A stretch of 64,000 nt of DNA from Phaeodactylibacter xiamenensis (GCF_000759025.1 NZ_JPOS01000098.1:1-64000), one strand, 5' to 3'. Shown: positions 1 to 9,824, numbered from the stretch's first letter. Translations and numbers: made by a program. Notes: generated from the sequence alone by a model not told the origin.

Positions 1-590
1 CTACCAAAGTATCCTTCGCCGTTTTTAGCACGTACTCCCAACCGTGAGCCAAACAAGACTGTTGCAACTCGCAGCCGTCGAATTCGGCATCTCCCAGCAG
101 GAAAATCCGGCAATCCTGTTCCAGGATACTGTCCATAAGCATCGCCACTTGACCGATAATGGCCACGTGCATGTGTTCCGGGAAATGGCCTTTGGGAGCT
201 TTACGAACTACCCAACAAATGGGAATGGCTCGCCTGCGCCAGATTACACTGACCATCAGCGCCATGCAGTCTTTGCCCACACAGGAGCCATCGATGGCCA
301 GAACTAACTCTCCAGCCTTGCTCAGAGAGTGGAGAATCGGAAGAAGGTAGGGTATAAAGTGTACCGTGACATCGGTCCACTTATTTTGCAACCAACGCTT
401 GGCCTTCTTGACCCGACTTTCCAGGTCAGTGGGGTCTTCCATATGGCGGCCCAACTCTGATAAAGATGCCCGGCCACCTTTGATTAAGGCACCTAATAAA
501 CCAGATAAGACGGTTAATCGACGCAAGGCGTTGCCTTGTGGAACCTCAGATTGATGCTTTATCAACCATTTTTTAGATCTTTGCAGAACG
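1..590 (-). mobile_element. IS4-like DDE transposase, partial (runs off left edge)
   Basis: The minus strand is open from about 628 to the window edge. From about 575 it reads as a transposase. An N-terminal helical part includes VPQGNALRRLTVLSG and ELGRHMEDPTDL. The start of the DDE fold follows, with a first catalytic Asp in LVLAIDGSCVGKD and a second in FLLGDAEFDG. The catalytic Glu would lie beyond the left edge. No good start codon is in frame: the nearest ATG on this strand (about 594) is in another frame and stops after ten codons, so the 5' end may be frameshifted or degraded. Assignment to the IS4-type DDE group is by motif recognition only. The element sits beside a truncated T9SS gene, which fits insertion-associated rearrangement. 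Confidence 0.72.
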
Positions 591-640
591 GCATTTTGAA
601 AGGGTTTTCTGCAAAGATTTTTAAAATCTCAGAAAACCCT
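575..640. repeat. nested inverted repeats, possible terminator or IS end
   Basis: Ten-base arms AGGGTTTTCT (601-610) and AGAAAACCCT (631-640) pair perfectly. Inside them AGATTTT and AAAATCT also pair around one base. In addition ATCTTTGCAGAA (577-588) pairs with TTCTGCAAAGAT (607-618), so two alternative hairpins overlap. The A/T-rich flanks allow a bidirectional terminator. The position just upstream of the transposase also allows an insertion-sequence end. Confidence 0.5.
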
Positions 641-812
641 TATTTTTTCTGTCTCTCTTTCCAAACTTTCAATGAACTTTTTGCCGAGCTAAAAGTGTAC
701 GGCAATGAAAACAGCGATTGTAAACCAAAGAAGGTAACCACGAAAACGAAAAATATCTTGTAATACCGATTCATGACTCAACAAATTATCTCAAACACTA
801 AAACAAAATCAA

Positions 813-1448
813 CTAAAGCTTCTCCACAACCACCACCCGGCGCACCCCATCCACCACCACCGTCACCCAGTAAAGCCCGGGCAGCCACTTTTCAGTAGAC
901 AATGGATAGGTGTGTTTGCCGGCAGTGCCATCGTAGCGGGCGGTGGTGATTTGCTGGCCGAGCGCATTCTGTACGATGACCTCCATGGGCGTGGCGGCAG
1001 GCAGCTGCAGTTCCAGTTGCAGCCAATCGGTTGCCGGGTTCGGGAAGACGCGCAGGGAGGACAGGATATCGGCTTCGCTGACCAGCGCCGCCTGATCAAA
1101 GTCCAGCAGCAGGGTAAACCCATCCGCTTGCCCACTGGAGCGGTTTCCGGAGGACAGAGCATAGTTATTGACCCAGAGCAGGTAGGTCTCTCCAGCCTGC
1201 ACTGTGACTGGGGACAGGTAGTTTCCATCGGCATTATCACAGCCAGAAGCGGCAGCATTGGTTTCTACATTTGCTTTGAGCCCGGTAGCGCCCATACAGG
1301 GCGTACTGAATGCGGTAGCGCCTCCAATATTTGGCCCGGCGGCTGTGCAGCGTATAGCCGTGCGACTCTGGCAATCGTCCCCTTCAACTTTGTAGAGGAT
1401 GAAGTCGAGGTCATCCCCAACATTAGGTATTCTTCCGTTAATCACATT
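813..1448 (-). pseudogene. 5'-truncated T9SS-sorted surface protein (C-terminal remnant)
   Basis: The reading frame gives about 210 residues, opening with a GTG at 1445 that has an in-frame stop a few codons upstream. There is no signal peptide, although a T9SS cargo needs one. The first ~120 residues (NVGDDLDFILYKVEGDDC... and LLLDFDQ) resemble the last repeat domain of large Bacteroidota adhesin-like proteins. Residues ~130-210 form a type A T9SS sorting domain (FPNPATDWLQLELQL, then PGLYWVTVVVDG and a basic C-terminus VVVEKL). It therefore looks like the 3' end of a longer gene whose front was lost. It lies divergently next to susC and close to transposase debris. What it bound is unknown. 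Confidence 0.6.
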
Positions 1449-1478
1449 GCACAGCCATCACAAAACCCCAAGCCTTCC

Positions 1479-1486
1479 TATCTTTG
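1479..1486 (+). promoter_or_regulatory. Bacteroidota -7 box (TATCTTTG) before the SusC gene
   Basis: TATCTTTG matches TAnnTTTG, the -7 element of the Bacteroidota primary sigma factor, and ends 30 bases before the ATG at 1517. No clear -33 TTG at standard spacing was found. Confidence 0.5.
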
Positions 1487-1516
1487 CCCTTCTTTATCTA
1501 AACAAAGTCTACATCC

Positions 1517-4492
1517 ATGTACAGGATTTTGTGTTTGCTGGGGCTGCTGTTCTCCACGGCTGCTGTAGCGCAACAGCGCACCGTCTCCGGTACTGTGCGC
1601 AGCGCGGATGGGGAAACCCTGATCGGTGCCACCGTACTGCTAGCGGGCACCGACCGGGGCACCGCTACCGACTACGAGGGGAAGTACACCCTCGACCTTC
1701 CGGAGGGGGAAGCCCGGCTGACCTTTTCTTACACGGGTATGCAGCCTAAGACCGTAGCCGTGGGCAACCGCTCCCGCCTCGACATCATCCTGAACCCGGA
1801 TGTGCAGCTGATTGACGAGGTCGTGGTCACGGCCTACGCGGGCGAGCAAAAGCAGAAAGACCTGGTGGGCAGTTACGAACAGGTGGAAGGCGATGAACTC
1901 CTGCCGCAGCGCCCCATCGAAAGCTTCGACAAAATGCTGGAGGGGCAGGTAGCTGGCGTACAGGTGGAGCTGAATACGGGTGAGCCGGGCCTGCCGGTAC
2001 AAGTCCGCATCCGTGGCAATGGTTCTCTGCCCCCTGTGCGCAGAAACGATGTCGTGGCTTCCGGGCAACCTCTTTTTGTGCTGGATGGCGTACCGCTCTA
2101 TGATGTCTCAGAAACCAATACGGCCAACACGCCTTTTAGCACTTCCCTCGACCAACAGCTTAACCCGCTCATGTTCGTCCGCCCGGAGGACATCGAGTCG
2201 ATTACGGTGCTGAAGGATGCCTCCGCCACTGCCATCTACGGGGCCAATGCTGCCAACGGTGTGGTCCTCATCACCACCAAACAGGGCAAAGCGGGCAAAA
2301 CACAAATTTCGGGCGGGGTGAGCACCGGGTTCTCCAATCTGATCAATGAGGTGGAATACCTGAATACGGAAGAGTATGTCAGCCTGGCCCGGGAAACCCT
2401 TTTCAATTCCAATGATAACCCCGCCGATGCCGGACCAGTTGACATCGAAACGGACTGGCCGTCCCTTACCCAGCGGCAGGGCTCCGTGCTCAATGCCAAT
2501 CTAAGCCTGAGCGGTGGGAACGAGCGGACCAAATATTTCCTCTCGGCAGGCTACTACAAAGAAAATGCGATCTCCCGGGGCAACGGGCTGGAACGGGCCA
2601 CAGTGCGGTCTAACCTCAACACCTCGCTGAGCGACAAACTCGACCTGCGCTTCGGCTTTTCCGGCGGCTACGTGCGCAAGGAGTCCTTTAGTGACTTTGG
2701 GGCGTTCACCTATCCGCCCAACCTCTCCCCGGTCAATCCGGATGGCACCTTCAACAACAGTGGCTTTTTCATCAACCGCCCCAACCCCGTGGCGGCACTC
2801 GCACAGAATGAGTTCTTCCACGATGCTTTCAACATCAACAACAACCTGCAGCTAAACTACGAAATCCTGCCGGGGCTGGAAGTACGGTTGTCAGGTGGAA
2901 TGGACGGCTATTTACAGCTGCAGTATCAGTACGAATCCGCTTTGAATGGCTCCGGCCGCACCCGGAATGGCATAGCACGGCGCTTCACCCGGGGCAACCT
3001 GCAGTGGGTCGCCAACGGGCAGCTGAACTATCAGCGTACCTTCGGCAATCACCACCTGAATGCCCTGGCCGGCGTAGAGCGCAACAAGCAGATCACCTAC
3101 CGGCAGCGTATTTCCGCTACGGATTTCCCCTCTGATCAACTCCGGGAATTCTGGACGGTGGATGAAGAAAACATCGACGCCGATGAGTCCAACTATCAGG
3201 ATGCCAGCGAATCCTTCTACGCACAGGCCAGCTATGATTACGACTACCGCTACTACCTCACCCTGAGCGGGCGGCGGGATGCGTCGTCCATCTTTGGGGG
3301 CGATGTGCAGGCCGCTAACTTCCTGGCCGCTGGTGCAGCCTGGGCCTTCACGCAGGAACGCTGGATGGAAGGCGCAGCATGGCTCAACTTCGGCAAGCTC
3401 CGCGCTTCCTACGGCTTAACGGGCAATTCCCGCCTGGGCACCTACAGCGCCCGCGGGCTTTATGGCTACAACGATGCCTTCCTGTACGGCAATAACATCG
3501 GCATTGCACCTACCGCACCCGCCAATGAAGGCCTGACCTGGGAACTGGTCCGCAAGTACAACTTTGCGGTGGACCTGGAATTGCTGGAAAGCCGCCTCCG
3601 CCTCACCGTGGAGCACTACCGCCACTACACCGAGGATGCCATTTACACCATTCCGGTTCCCCTGGAAAGTGGCTTTACCAGCATCGTGACCAATACTGCC
3701 GATCAGCGCAATATTGGTTGGGAAGCCAGTGTGGAAACCGTCAACACACAGGGCGAACTCCGCTGGTCCACCCGCTTCAACATGGCGCGTAACCGCAATC
3801 AGCTTACCCGAATTGAGGCGGAGCGCTTCCCGGCTTCAGCACTGAACAGCCGGGGGCTGGTGGTGGGCCAAAATTCCAGTGTGCTGTACGGCGTGCCTTT
3901 CGCAGGCGTGGACCCCTACAACGGTAAGCCTCTTTACTATCTGCCCGATGGCAGCATCACCGACGATGATGATCTCGTAAATGACCCCGCTAACTGGGTG
4001 CCCATCGGGCAGGGTGCGCCAGACTGGTACGGAGGAATGACGAATACCTTTGCCTGGAAAGGGCTCTCCCTCGCATTCCTGGTGAGCTATTCCTACGGTG
4101 GCGACATCCTGGTCGACGGGCTGACCTTCACCGATGGCCGGCAGATCAGCTTTAACAACCAAAGCGCCAATCAGCTGGACCGGTGGCAGCAGCCGGGCGA
4201 CCTTACCGACACCCCCCGACTGCACATCGACAACACTTTTCAGTACAACAGCACCCGGTACCTGTTTGACAACGACTTCCTGCGCCTGGCCAACCTCAAC
4301 CTCAGCTACCGCCTCCCCGACCGTTGGCTGGACGCCATGGGCATCAGCAGCTTTTCACTCACCGCACAGGCCAACAACCTCGGCTACCTTTACTCCACCC
4401 GAAGCCGGGCCAACCGCAATGGCATCGCTGAGTACCGTTTCCGATTTCCGGAAGCCCGCAGTTTTATGTTTGGCTTAAATGTAACGCTATGA
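1517..4492 (+). CDS. SusC/RagA-family TonB-dependent outer-membrane transporter
   Basis: This is a 991-residue outer-membrane beta-barrel that would import a bulky nutrient with energy from TonB. A signal peptide ends near AVAQQ (residue ~19). Residues ~20-100 form the carboxypeptidase-like regulatory domain (VSGTVRSADGETLIGATVLL). The plug follows, with the SusC/RagA signature around 228-262 (ITVLKDASATAIYGANAANG), then the barrel to the C-terminal LNVTL. Length is typical of the family. The stop overlaps the ATG of the SusD partner, so the two are co-transcribed and probably translationally coupled. No glycoside hydrolase, sulfatase or peptidase in the operon reveals the substrate, so a glycan, peptide or other ligand all remain possible. 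Confidence 0.93.
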   Translation: MYRILCLLGLLFSTAAVAQQRTVSGTVRSADGETLIGATVLLAGTDRGTATDYEGKYTLDLPEGEARLTFSYTGMQPKTVAVGNRSRLDIILNPDVQLIDEVVVTAYAGEQKQKDLVGSYEQVEGDELLPQRPIESFDKMLEGQVAGVQVELNTGEPGLPVQVRIRGNGSLPPVRRNDVVASGQPLFVLDGVPLYDVSETNTANTPFSTSLDQQLNPLMFVRPEDIESITVLKDASATAIYGANAANGVVLITTKQGKAGKTQISGGVSTGFSNLINEVEYLNTEEYVSLARETLFNSNDNPADAGPVDIETDWPSLTQRQGSVLNANLSLSGGNERTKYFLSAGYYKENAISRGNGLERATVRSNLNTSLSDKLDLRFGFSGGYVRKESFSDFGAFTYPPNLSPVNPDGTFNNSGFFINRPNPVAALAQNEFFHDAFNINNNLQLNYEILPGLEVRLSGGMDGYLQLQYQYESALNGSGRTRNGIARRFTRGNLQWVANGQLNYQRTFGNHHLNALAGVERNKQITYRQRISATDFPSDQLREFWTVDEENIDADESNYQDASESFYAQASYDYDYRYYLTLSGRRDASSIFGGDVQAANFLAAGAAWAFTQERWMEGAAWLNFGKLRASYGLTGNSRLGTYSARGLYGYNDAFLYGNNIGIAPTAPANEGLTWELVRKYNFAVDLELLESRLRLTVEHYRHYTEDAIYTIPVPLESGFTSIVTNTADQRNIGWEASVETVNTQGELRWSTRFNMARNRNQLTRIEAERFPASALNSRGLVVGQNSSVLYGVPFAGVDPYNGKPLYYLPDGSITDDDDLVNDPANWVPIGQGAPDWYGGMTNTFAWKGLSLAFLVSYSYGGDILVDGLTFTDGRQISFNNQSANQLDRWQQPGDLTDTPRLHIDNTFQYNSTRYLFDNDFLRLANLNLSYRLPDRWLDAMGISSFSLTAQANNLGYLYSTRSRANRNGIAEYRFRFPEARSFMFGLNVTL

Positions 4493-5958
4493 TGAAGAAG
4501 CTACTCACTTTTACGGCCCTACTGCTTGCTCTGAGCAGTTGCCAGGACTTCCTGAACATCGAACCGCAGGATCAGATTTCAAAGGATGAAGCCCTCAATA
4601 CACTGGAAGGCATTGACGCTGCCATCATCGGGGCCTACAGCAGCCTGGGTGCAAGCGATTATTACCGTCAGCATTTCACAGCCTATCCGGAACTGGCTGG
4701 CAATATGCAGCCCAATCCGGCTGCCGCAGGATCTGATGGCGTGGCCGGCAACCAAAGTGCCATCATCACCACCTACCGGGAAGGCAACTTCTTCACGATA
4801 AACCCTGGTTATGAGAACAACAGTTTCGACAATTTCTACGCCGTATTGTACAACCACCTCAACCGGGTCAACAACATCATAGCGGCACTGGAAACCCTTG
4901 AAACCGATCAGGAAGCCCGCCGAAACAGCCTACGGGGAGAAGCCCTGGCACTACGCGCAATCGCCCACTTTGACCTGCTGCGGCTTTACGCACAGCCTTA
5001 CCTCTTCACAGAAGACGGTAGCCACCCGGGGGTTGTATTGGCAGAACGCCCGTTTGAGGTGACGGAGCGCCCGGCCCGCCGCACTGTCGCAGAAGGCTAT
5101 ACATTGATCGAATCAGACCTGCTCAGGGCTGTGGAGCTGCTCGGCCCCAACGCCCGCCGTACTACAGACCGCATCTGGCTGACGCCCCTCATTGCCCGGG
5201 GGCTGCTCGCCCGCGCCTATGCCTATCAGGGCAACTGGGCAGGCGTAGTCGAGCAAACTACAGCGGTTATTAATGCCGGGCAGGTGACCCTCCTCAATCC
5301 GGACGATTATGTGGACACCTGGGCCGAACAGCAATTTAACCCCGAAGTGCTCTGGTACCTCGACTTGCAGCGCTTCCGCAATGCTGACGCTGGGTCTGCA
5401 GGCTTGATCGCGTCCATAGCCCGGGTGGTCGGAGCTCCTTCCGATGTGGAGAATCCCCCCTTCTGTACGGTCACTCAGGACTTACTCGACCGATTGGAAG
5501 AGGGCGACATTCGACGGGAACTATACCAAGAGATTGAAGGTCAGGTTTATTGCAGCAAATACGCCCTTCAGCCCAATTCCATCAGCAATTTCCCCATGCT
5601 GCGGCTCTCGGAAATCTACCTGCTGCGGGCAGAAGCTTACGCCAAACTGGGACAGGACGCGCTGGCGCAGGCCGATTACAACCTCATCCACCAAAGAGCC
5701 GTAGCCGACGCAATACCCACCACACTGACCGGCACCGAACTAAAGGACGAAATCTTTGAGGAGCGCCGCCGGGAGCTGTCGCTGGAAGGCCACCTGCTGT
5801 TCGACCTCAAGCGCACCGGACGAAGCGTGGAGCGGGACAACTGCCTGCCGGCGAACCCCAACTGTGACCTTGCTTATCCGGATTACCGCTTTGCGCTGCC
5901 CATCCCTCAATCGGCGCTGAATGCCAATCCGAACTTAATTCAAAATCAAGGGTATTAA
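4489..5958 (+). CDS. RagB/SusD-family nutrient-binding lipoprotein
   Basis: This 489-residue surface lipoprotein is the lid and binding partner of the SusC transporter. The signal peptide ends in a lipobox (ALSSCQDFLNIEPQDQIS), which is the usual SusD start. TPR-like helical segments follow (RGEALALRAIAHFDLLRLYA, then LLARAYAYQGNW). The conserved C-terminal half contains LRLSEIYLLRAEAYAKLG and EIFEERRRELSLEGHLLFDL. Its ATG lies within the last codons of susC (ATGA overlap). The following lipoprotein starts exactly at its stop codon, so at least four genes form one operon. Family identity is very clear; ligand specificity cannot be read. Confidence 0.93.
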   Translation: MMKKLLTFTALLLALSSCQDFLNIEPQDQISKDEALNTLEGIDAAIIGAYSSLGASDYYRQHFTAYPELAGNMQPNPAAAGSDGVAGNQSAIITTYREGNFFTINPGYENNSFDNFYAVLYNHLNRVNNIIAALETLETDQEARRNSLRGEALALRAIAHFDLLRLYAQPYLFTEDGSHPGVVLAERPFEVTERPARRTVAEGYTLIESDLLRAVELLGPNARRTTDRIWLTPLIARGLLARAYAYQGNWAGVVEQTTAVINAGQVTLLNPDDYVDTWAEQQFNPEVLWYLDLQRFRNADAGSAGLIASIARVVGAPSDVENPPFCTVTQDLLDRLEEGDIRRELYQEIEGQVYCSKYALQPNSISNFPMLRLSEIYLLRAEAYAKLGQDALAQADYNLIHQRAVADAIPTTLTGTELKDEIFEERRRELSLEGHLLFDLKRTGRSVERDNCLPANPNCDLAYPDYRFALPIPQSALNANPNLIQNQGY

Positions 5959-6494
5959 TGAAGAGCTCAATGGCAATGATGATGCGACGAACTGCAATAT
6001 TCATGGGAATGGCACTACTCAGCTTACTAAGTTGCGAGGATCCCCGCCCCACCCAACGGGAAGACAATATCTTCGATCCCGAAAATGCCTTCATCCGGTT
6101 CAACTACGACAATCAGGTGAATGAGCCCGCGAAGGACAGTGTGGAGCTCAGTGCTACGGCTACAGAGGATTCCCTTTTGATCATCCCCATTGCCCTTTCG
6201 GCTGCACCCCAAATGGAGGACGTGCTGGTAATGGTAACCTACGAAGCTCCGGACAGCCTGATATTAGGCATGCACTGGGCCCTGACCGGGGAAGATGGAG
6301 AATCAGCCCTCGGGCGCAACTTAATGCTCCCACCCGGCACTTTTGATTACGAGTTAAGCTTTGAGCGGCTCGATACCTTGCCTGCCCCGAGCCGGATACA
6401 GTTGCGGCTGGAACAGGTCAGCCCGGACTTTATTCACCTTGGTTTCCCCGGCTCAGAACGAGGCCGTACCTTCGAACTGATTTTTCAAGAATAG
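5958..6494 (+). CDS. SusCD-associated small lipoprotein, DUF4843-like
   Basis: This 178-residue lipoprotein has a signal peptide ending in LLSLLSCEDP. The mature part is acidic and rich in predicted beta strands (AFIRFNYDNQVNEP, SLLIIPIALSAAPQMED), like the Ig-like accessory lipoproteins (for example DUF4843) often encoded after SusD in Bacteroidota. The family assignment rests on position and general look. The start overlaps the SusD stop by one base, so it belongs to the operon. A likely role is an extra surface binding protein of the SusCD system, but nothing here shows the ligand. Confidence 0.7.
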   Translation: MKSSMAMMMRRTAIFMGMALLSLLSCEDPRPTQREDNIFDPENAFIRFNYDNQVNEPAKDSVELSATATEDSLLIIPIALSAAPQMEDVLVMVTYEAPDSLILGMHWALTGEDGESALGRNLMLPPGTFDYELSFERLDTLPAPSRIQLRLEQVSPDFIHLGFPGSERGRTFELIFQE

Positions 6495-6497
6495 CCT

Positions 6498-7418
6498 ATG
6501 AAGCCTTTTTTTCCACTCCTGATCATCACCACCCTCCTACTGACGAGCTGTGAAAAAGAGCAGCCGGCCAGCAACCCTGCACCACCAATAGCCGGCTTCG
6601 GCAATCTGTCTGAAGCAGTCGTTGTGGATAGTTTCCTGGAGGTACAGCTGCTCCTGAACAAACCGGTGGAAATACCTGTAGAAGTGGAAGTAGCCGTCAG
6701 TGGCGATGCCGTACCCGGTACGGATTTTGAAATAGAAGGCGGCAACCGGTTCCTGTTGCAACCCGGCTTGCTTAATGGCAGCCTCCGGATCCGCGCACCG
6801 AAAAACGAGGATTCAGAACGGCTTGACCGCTCTATCCATCTGCGGCTAATGCCTGCAGAAGGCGTACAGATTGCGGAAGGCCGGGATACGCTCACCATCG
6901 ACTTCACCCTCGGTGGCACAGTAGACCTGCCCATTTGGGCACCCAATATCACCTTCCCCCAGCTTTGGGGCTACACCTCCTTTGGCGCGGAACCAGTCCC
7001 CGCTGGACGGACTAATGAATTCTTCGCCTTTGCCTATGCCAGCCGGACCACACCGGATGTCATCGGTTTTGGACATCCTGATCCCGAAAAAGGCAGCAAT
7101 GCTTTCAATATGGTGAGGATCTACAGCGATTTCGACGTTTCTTCTGCCTCTCATTTTATCCGCATTCCGGAGGCTTTGCGGTTTATTCCGGCAAACGAGG
7201 GGGCCACCTTCGGCACAGTGGAGGTGATCGAGCAACAGGTCACCATCACCCGTACGGAAAGTTCCGGGCTTCCTCCCTTTGAAATAGGCATCAGCGGCGG
7301 AGGCACGTATGACGAAATCACTGGTGCGCTACAGCTGGACGTATACTTTGATGAAACCGCAATCGGCGGCCCCCAAAGCGTTCTACGCAAATATGTCCTG
7401 GAATCAGAACGACGATAA
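6498..7418 (+). CDS. SusCD-associated lipoprotein with Calx-beta-like domain
   Basis: This 306-residue lipoprotein has a lipobox at TLLLTSCEKE. Residues ~40-135 look like a Calx-beta/Ig-type beta-sandwich (VEVEVAVSGDAVPGTDFEI, then LRIRAPKNEDSERLDRSIHL). The C-terminal half is an unassigned beta-rich domain ending in VYFDETAIGGPQSVLRKYV. It begins four bases after the previous gene and closes the SusCD operon. It is probably exposed on the cell surface and contributes to substrate binding; this is inferred from context only. Confidence 0.7.
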   Translation: MKPFFPLLIITTLLLTSCEKEQPASNPAPPIAGFGNLSEAVVVDSFLEVQLLLNKPVEIPVEVEVAVSGDAVPGTDFEIEGGNRFLLQPGLLNGSLRIRAPKNEDSERLDRSIHLRLMPAEGVQIAEGRDTLTIDFTLGGTVDLPIWAPNITFPQLWGYTSFGAEPVPAGRTNEFFAFAYASRTTPDVIGFGHPDPEKGSNAFNMVRIYSDFDVSSASHFIRIPEALRFIPANEGATFGTVEVIEQQVTITRTESSGLPPFEIGISGGGTYDEITGALQLDVYFDETAIGGPQSVLRKYVLESERR

Positions 7419-7426
7419 TCTTTAAA

Positions 7427-7434
7427 TAAATTTG
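7427..7434 (+). promoter_or_regulatory. possible -7 box (TAAATTTG) before the ELW-repeat gene
   Basis: TAAATTTG matches TAnnTTTG but ends only four bases before the ATG at 7439. If used it would give an almost leaderless transcript. The match may be chance in an AT-rich gap. Confidence 0.25.
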
Positions 7435-7438
7435 TGTT

Positions 7439-9760
7439 ATGAAAATCAATTTTACCCTAATTTTTGCATTCCTGGCTTTCGGACTGGCAGCACAGCCCGT
7501 ACTGGTTAAGGATATCTTCCCGGGAGATGATGCTTCTCCCCGGGAGTTTGCCGCCTACGGCGATTTGCTGATCTTCCGCGCTGAAGCCCCGGATGTTGGC
7601 GTAGAGCCCTGGATTACCGATGGTACCGAAGAAGGCACTATGATGCTCGGCGATCTCAACCCCGACCCGGAAACCGCCGCCGGCAACTCCAACCCCTCCG
7701 ACTTCATAGAGTACAACGGCCTCATCTATTTCCAGGCTGATAACGGCGTACTGGGCGATGAGCTCTGGGTCACCGATGGCACACCGGAGGGCACCTCCCT
7801 GCTCATAGACATTCAGGAAGGAGAAGAGAACGGCCGCCCGTTTGACTTCGTGAAATTCAATGACCTGCTCTACTTTACCGCGAATGACGGCATCGTCAGC
7901 TCAGAGCTCTGGTCCAGCGATGGCACCGCAGCGGGCACCACCCTGGTCATCGACATTCAGGAGGGCGCAGGCCCTGGCAACCCGAACTTCAAAACTGTAG
8001 TCGGCGACAAGATCTACTTCACTGCCAATGACGGCTTAGTGGGCAACGAGCTATGGGTGACCGACGGCACGGCTGAAGGCACGATGCTTATTAAAGACAT
8101 CCGCGATGGCGGCAATGCCTCTCCATCACAGTATGTAGCCCTGAACGGTGAAGTCTTCTTTCGGGCAAACGACGGCGAAAACGGCACCGAACTGTGGAAA
8201 ACAGACGGCACCCCGGAAGGCACCGTGCTGGTGAAAGACATCAACCCAGGCGGCAGCAGTGCCAGCCCGAGCGGACTGATCGCTTTCGGCGGGCTGGTCT
8301 TCTTTGAAGCGGATGACGGCACCCACGGGGACGAGCTATGGGTGACCGATGGCACCGAGGCCGGCACTATCATGGTGGAAGACCTCAATAATGGCGGCGA
8401 TGCCAATCCTGACAACTTCACTGATCTGTTAGGCCTTACCATGATTTTCACCGCAGAAAGTGATCAAATCGGTGAAGAACTATTCCAGGTTTTTGTCGAG
8501 GAAGAGGGCAATCCACTGTCTGCCTCGATTGACCTGCTGGCGGACATCAATCCAGGGCTGGGCAGCTCAGAACCAGATGACATCGTATTTACCGGACACG
8601 CACTATACTTCAGTGCCACCACCCCGGAATTCGGGCAGGAGCTGTACGAATTTCCTGTCGCCGAAGATGAGCCACTGCGTATCTCCGACATCAATCCGGC
8701 TGGTGACAGCGATATTGACGACATCATTCAGGTCGGCAACCGTTTGTTCTTCGAGGCTACGGACGGTACAACGGGAGATGAACTTTGGACGCTGCCCATC
8801 CCACTGCCGGATTTTGTAGCCGAAGTCAACACGGAGCGTATTCTCAGTGGAGACACGCTGGACCTGGGCGAGGCGCTGATCAGTACCACGAACACCCAGC
8901 AACTGATCCTGCGCAACAACGGCGATGGGACGTTACTCTTCCCGGCCGAAGACCCTTTCGGTGGAGTCGTAGCCCCGTTCACCCTTACGGTAGATGATAA
9001 TTTTGAGGGGCAAATCGACCCAAGTATGGCTTTTGCGTTCCCGGTAAGCTTTACCCCAACTGAGGCAGGTGAATTCTTTGCAGAAGTAACGCTGATTACC
9101 AACGACCTCAATGCAACCGCCTTCAATCTGGTCCTAAAAGGCACCGGTATTGAACCCACCGCAACTTTGGAAATCACTCAGGATGAAAACTTGCTCGAAA
9201 CCGGCTACACCGTTGATTTCGGCAACGTTGAAGTCGGCATGGAATCCGTAGAGCAATTTACAATTTCCAATCTTGGCAACGTTCCGCTCCTCGTCACCGG
9301 CATTGCGCTTGACGACGAAGTCAACTTCTTCGTTACTGAAATTCAGGAAAGCATTCCCGCCGGCACACAGGATACCTTTCTGCTTGGTTTCCGGCCCAAT
9401 GAAATCAATCCATTGGATGCGACGCTGACCCTAAACACCAATGCCAACGAGGGAGGCACTTTCGTCTTCAACCTTACGGGCATTGGCGATATGGAAAGCA
9501 GTGTTCGGGACCTGGCAGCCCTGGAGCTAAGCGCTTTCCCCAACCCGGTCAGCGACCGCCTGAATGTCACCCTGGGCGAAGGCCTGTCCAATGGCACCGC
9601 GCGCGTCTACAACGCACAGGGGCAACTGATCTGGACCGAAGCCGTACCCAACGGCATCCAACAGGTGGCTTTCAAAGCCAGCCAACTGTCTAAAGGCACT
9701 TACCTGCTCGAACTGCGGGACGGGGAGCGCCGGGGTACGCTGCGCTTCATGAAGCAATAA
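7439..9760 (+). CDS. ELWxxDGT-repeat, T9SS-sorted secreted protein
   Basis: This 773-residue exported protein has a signal peptide ending around GLAAQ (residue ~19). Residues ~30-460 carry repeats of about 47-50 residues built on the hyperion-type signature E(L/P)WxxDGTxxGT. Six clear copies occur (such as ELWVTDGTPEGT and ELWKTDGTPEGT), then degenerate ones (GQELYEFP, GDELWTLP), which suggests a closed beta-propeller-like fold. Two 'choice-of-anchor D'/ASH-like beta domains follow (~465-690; VDFGNVEVGMESVEQF). Residues ~695-773 are a type A T9SS sorting domain (FPNPVSDRLNVTL). It lies 20 bases after the SusCD-operon lipoproteins on the same strand. A perfect hairpin after its stop ends the unit. 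Function unknown. Confidence 0.85.
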   Translation: MKINFTLIFAFLAFGLAAQPVLVKDIFPGDDASPREFAAYGDLLIFRAEAPDVGVEPWITDGTEEGTMMLGDLNPDPETAAGNSNPSDFIEYNGLIYFQADNGVLGDELWVTDGTPEGTSLLIDIQEGEENGRPFDFVKFNDLLYFTANDGIVSSELWSSDGTAAGTTLVIDIQEGAGPGNPNFKTVVGDKIYFTANDGLVGNELWVTDGTAEGTMLIKDIRDGGNASPSQYVALNGEVFFRANDGENGTELWKTDGTPEGTVLVKDINPGGSSASPSGLIAFGGLVFFEADDGTHGDELWVTDGTEAGTIMVEDLNNGGDANPDNFTDLLGLTMIFTAESDQIGEELFQVFVEEEGNPLSASIDLLADINPGLGSSEPDDIVFTGHALYFSATTPEFGQELYEFPVAEDEPLRISDINPAGDSDIDDIIQVGNRLFFEATDGTTGDELWTLPIPLPDFVAEVNTERILSGDTLDLGEALISTTNTQQLILRNNGDGTLLFPAEDPFGGVVAPFTLTVDDNFEGQIDPSMAFAFPVSFTPTEAGEFFAEVTLITNDLNATAFNLVLKGTGIEPTATLEITQDENLLETGYTVDFGNVEVGMESVEQFTISNLGNVPLLVTGIALDDEVNFFVTEIQESIPAGTQDTFLLGFRPNEINPLDATLTLNTNANEGGTFVFNLTGIGDMESSVRDLAALELSAFPNPVSDRLNVTLGEGLSNGTARVYNAQGQLIWTEAVPNGIQQVAFKASQLSKGTYLLELRDGERRGTLRFMKQ

Positions 9761-9777
9761 ACCTTAACAATATACCG

Positions 9778-9815
9778 AACCACTGCCCGTCAACGTTTTG
9801 TTACGGGCAGTGGTT
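9778..9815 (+). terminator. strong intrinsic-type hairpin after the ELW-repeat gene
   Basis: AACCACTGCCCGT (9778-9790) pairs perfectly over 13 bases with ACGGGCAGTGGTT (9803-9815) around a 12-base loop. An A/T-rich run follows. It sits between the 7439 gene and the cytochrome gene, and it argues against the TTG start at 9798 for the latter. Confidence 0.75.
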
Positions 9816-9824
9816 AATTTAATA

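Noticed and set aside
912-1568. 218-residue plus-strand frame
   Set aside because: It overlaps the T9SS remnant on the opposite strand and the start of the SusC gene, and has no protein family features.
8014-8451. 145-residue minus-strand frame within the ELW-repeat gene
   Set aside because: It is the antisense reading of the repeats; its own repetitiveness comes only from them.
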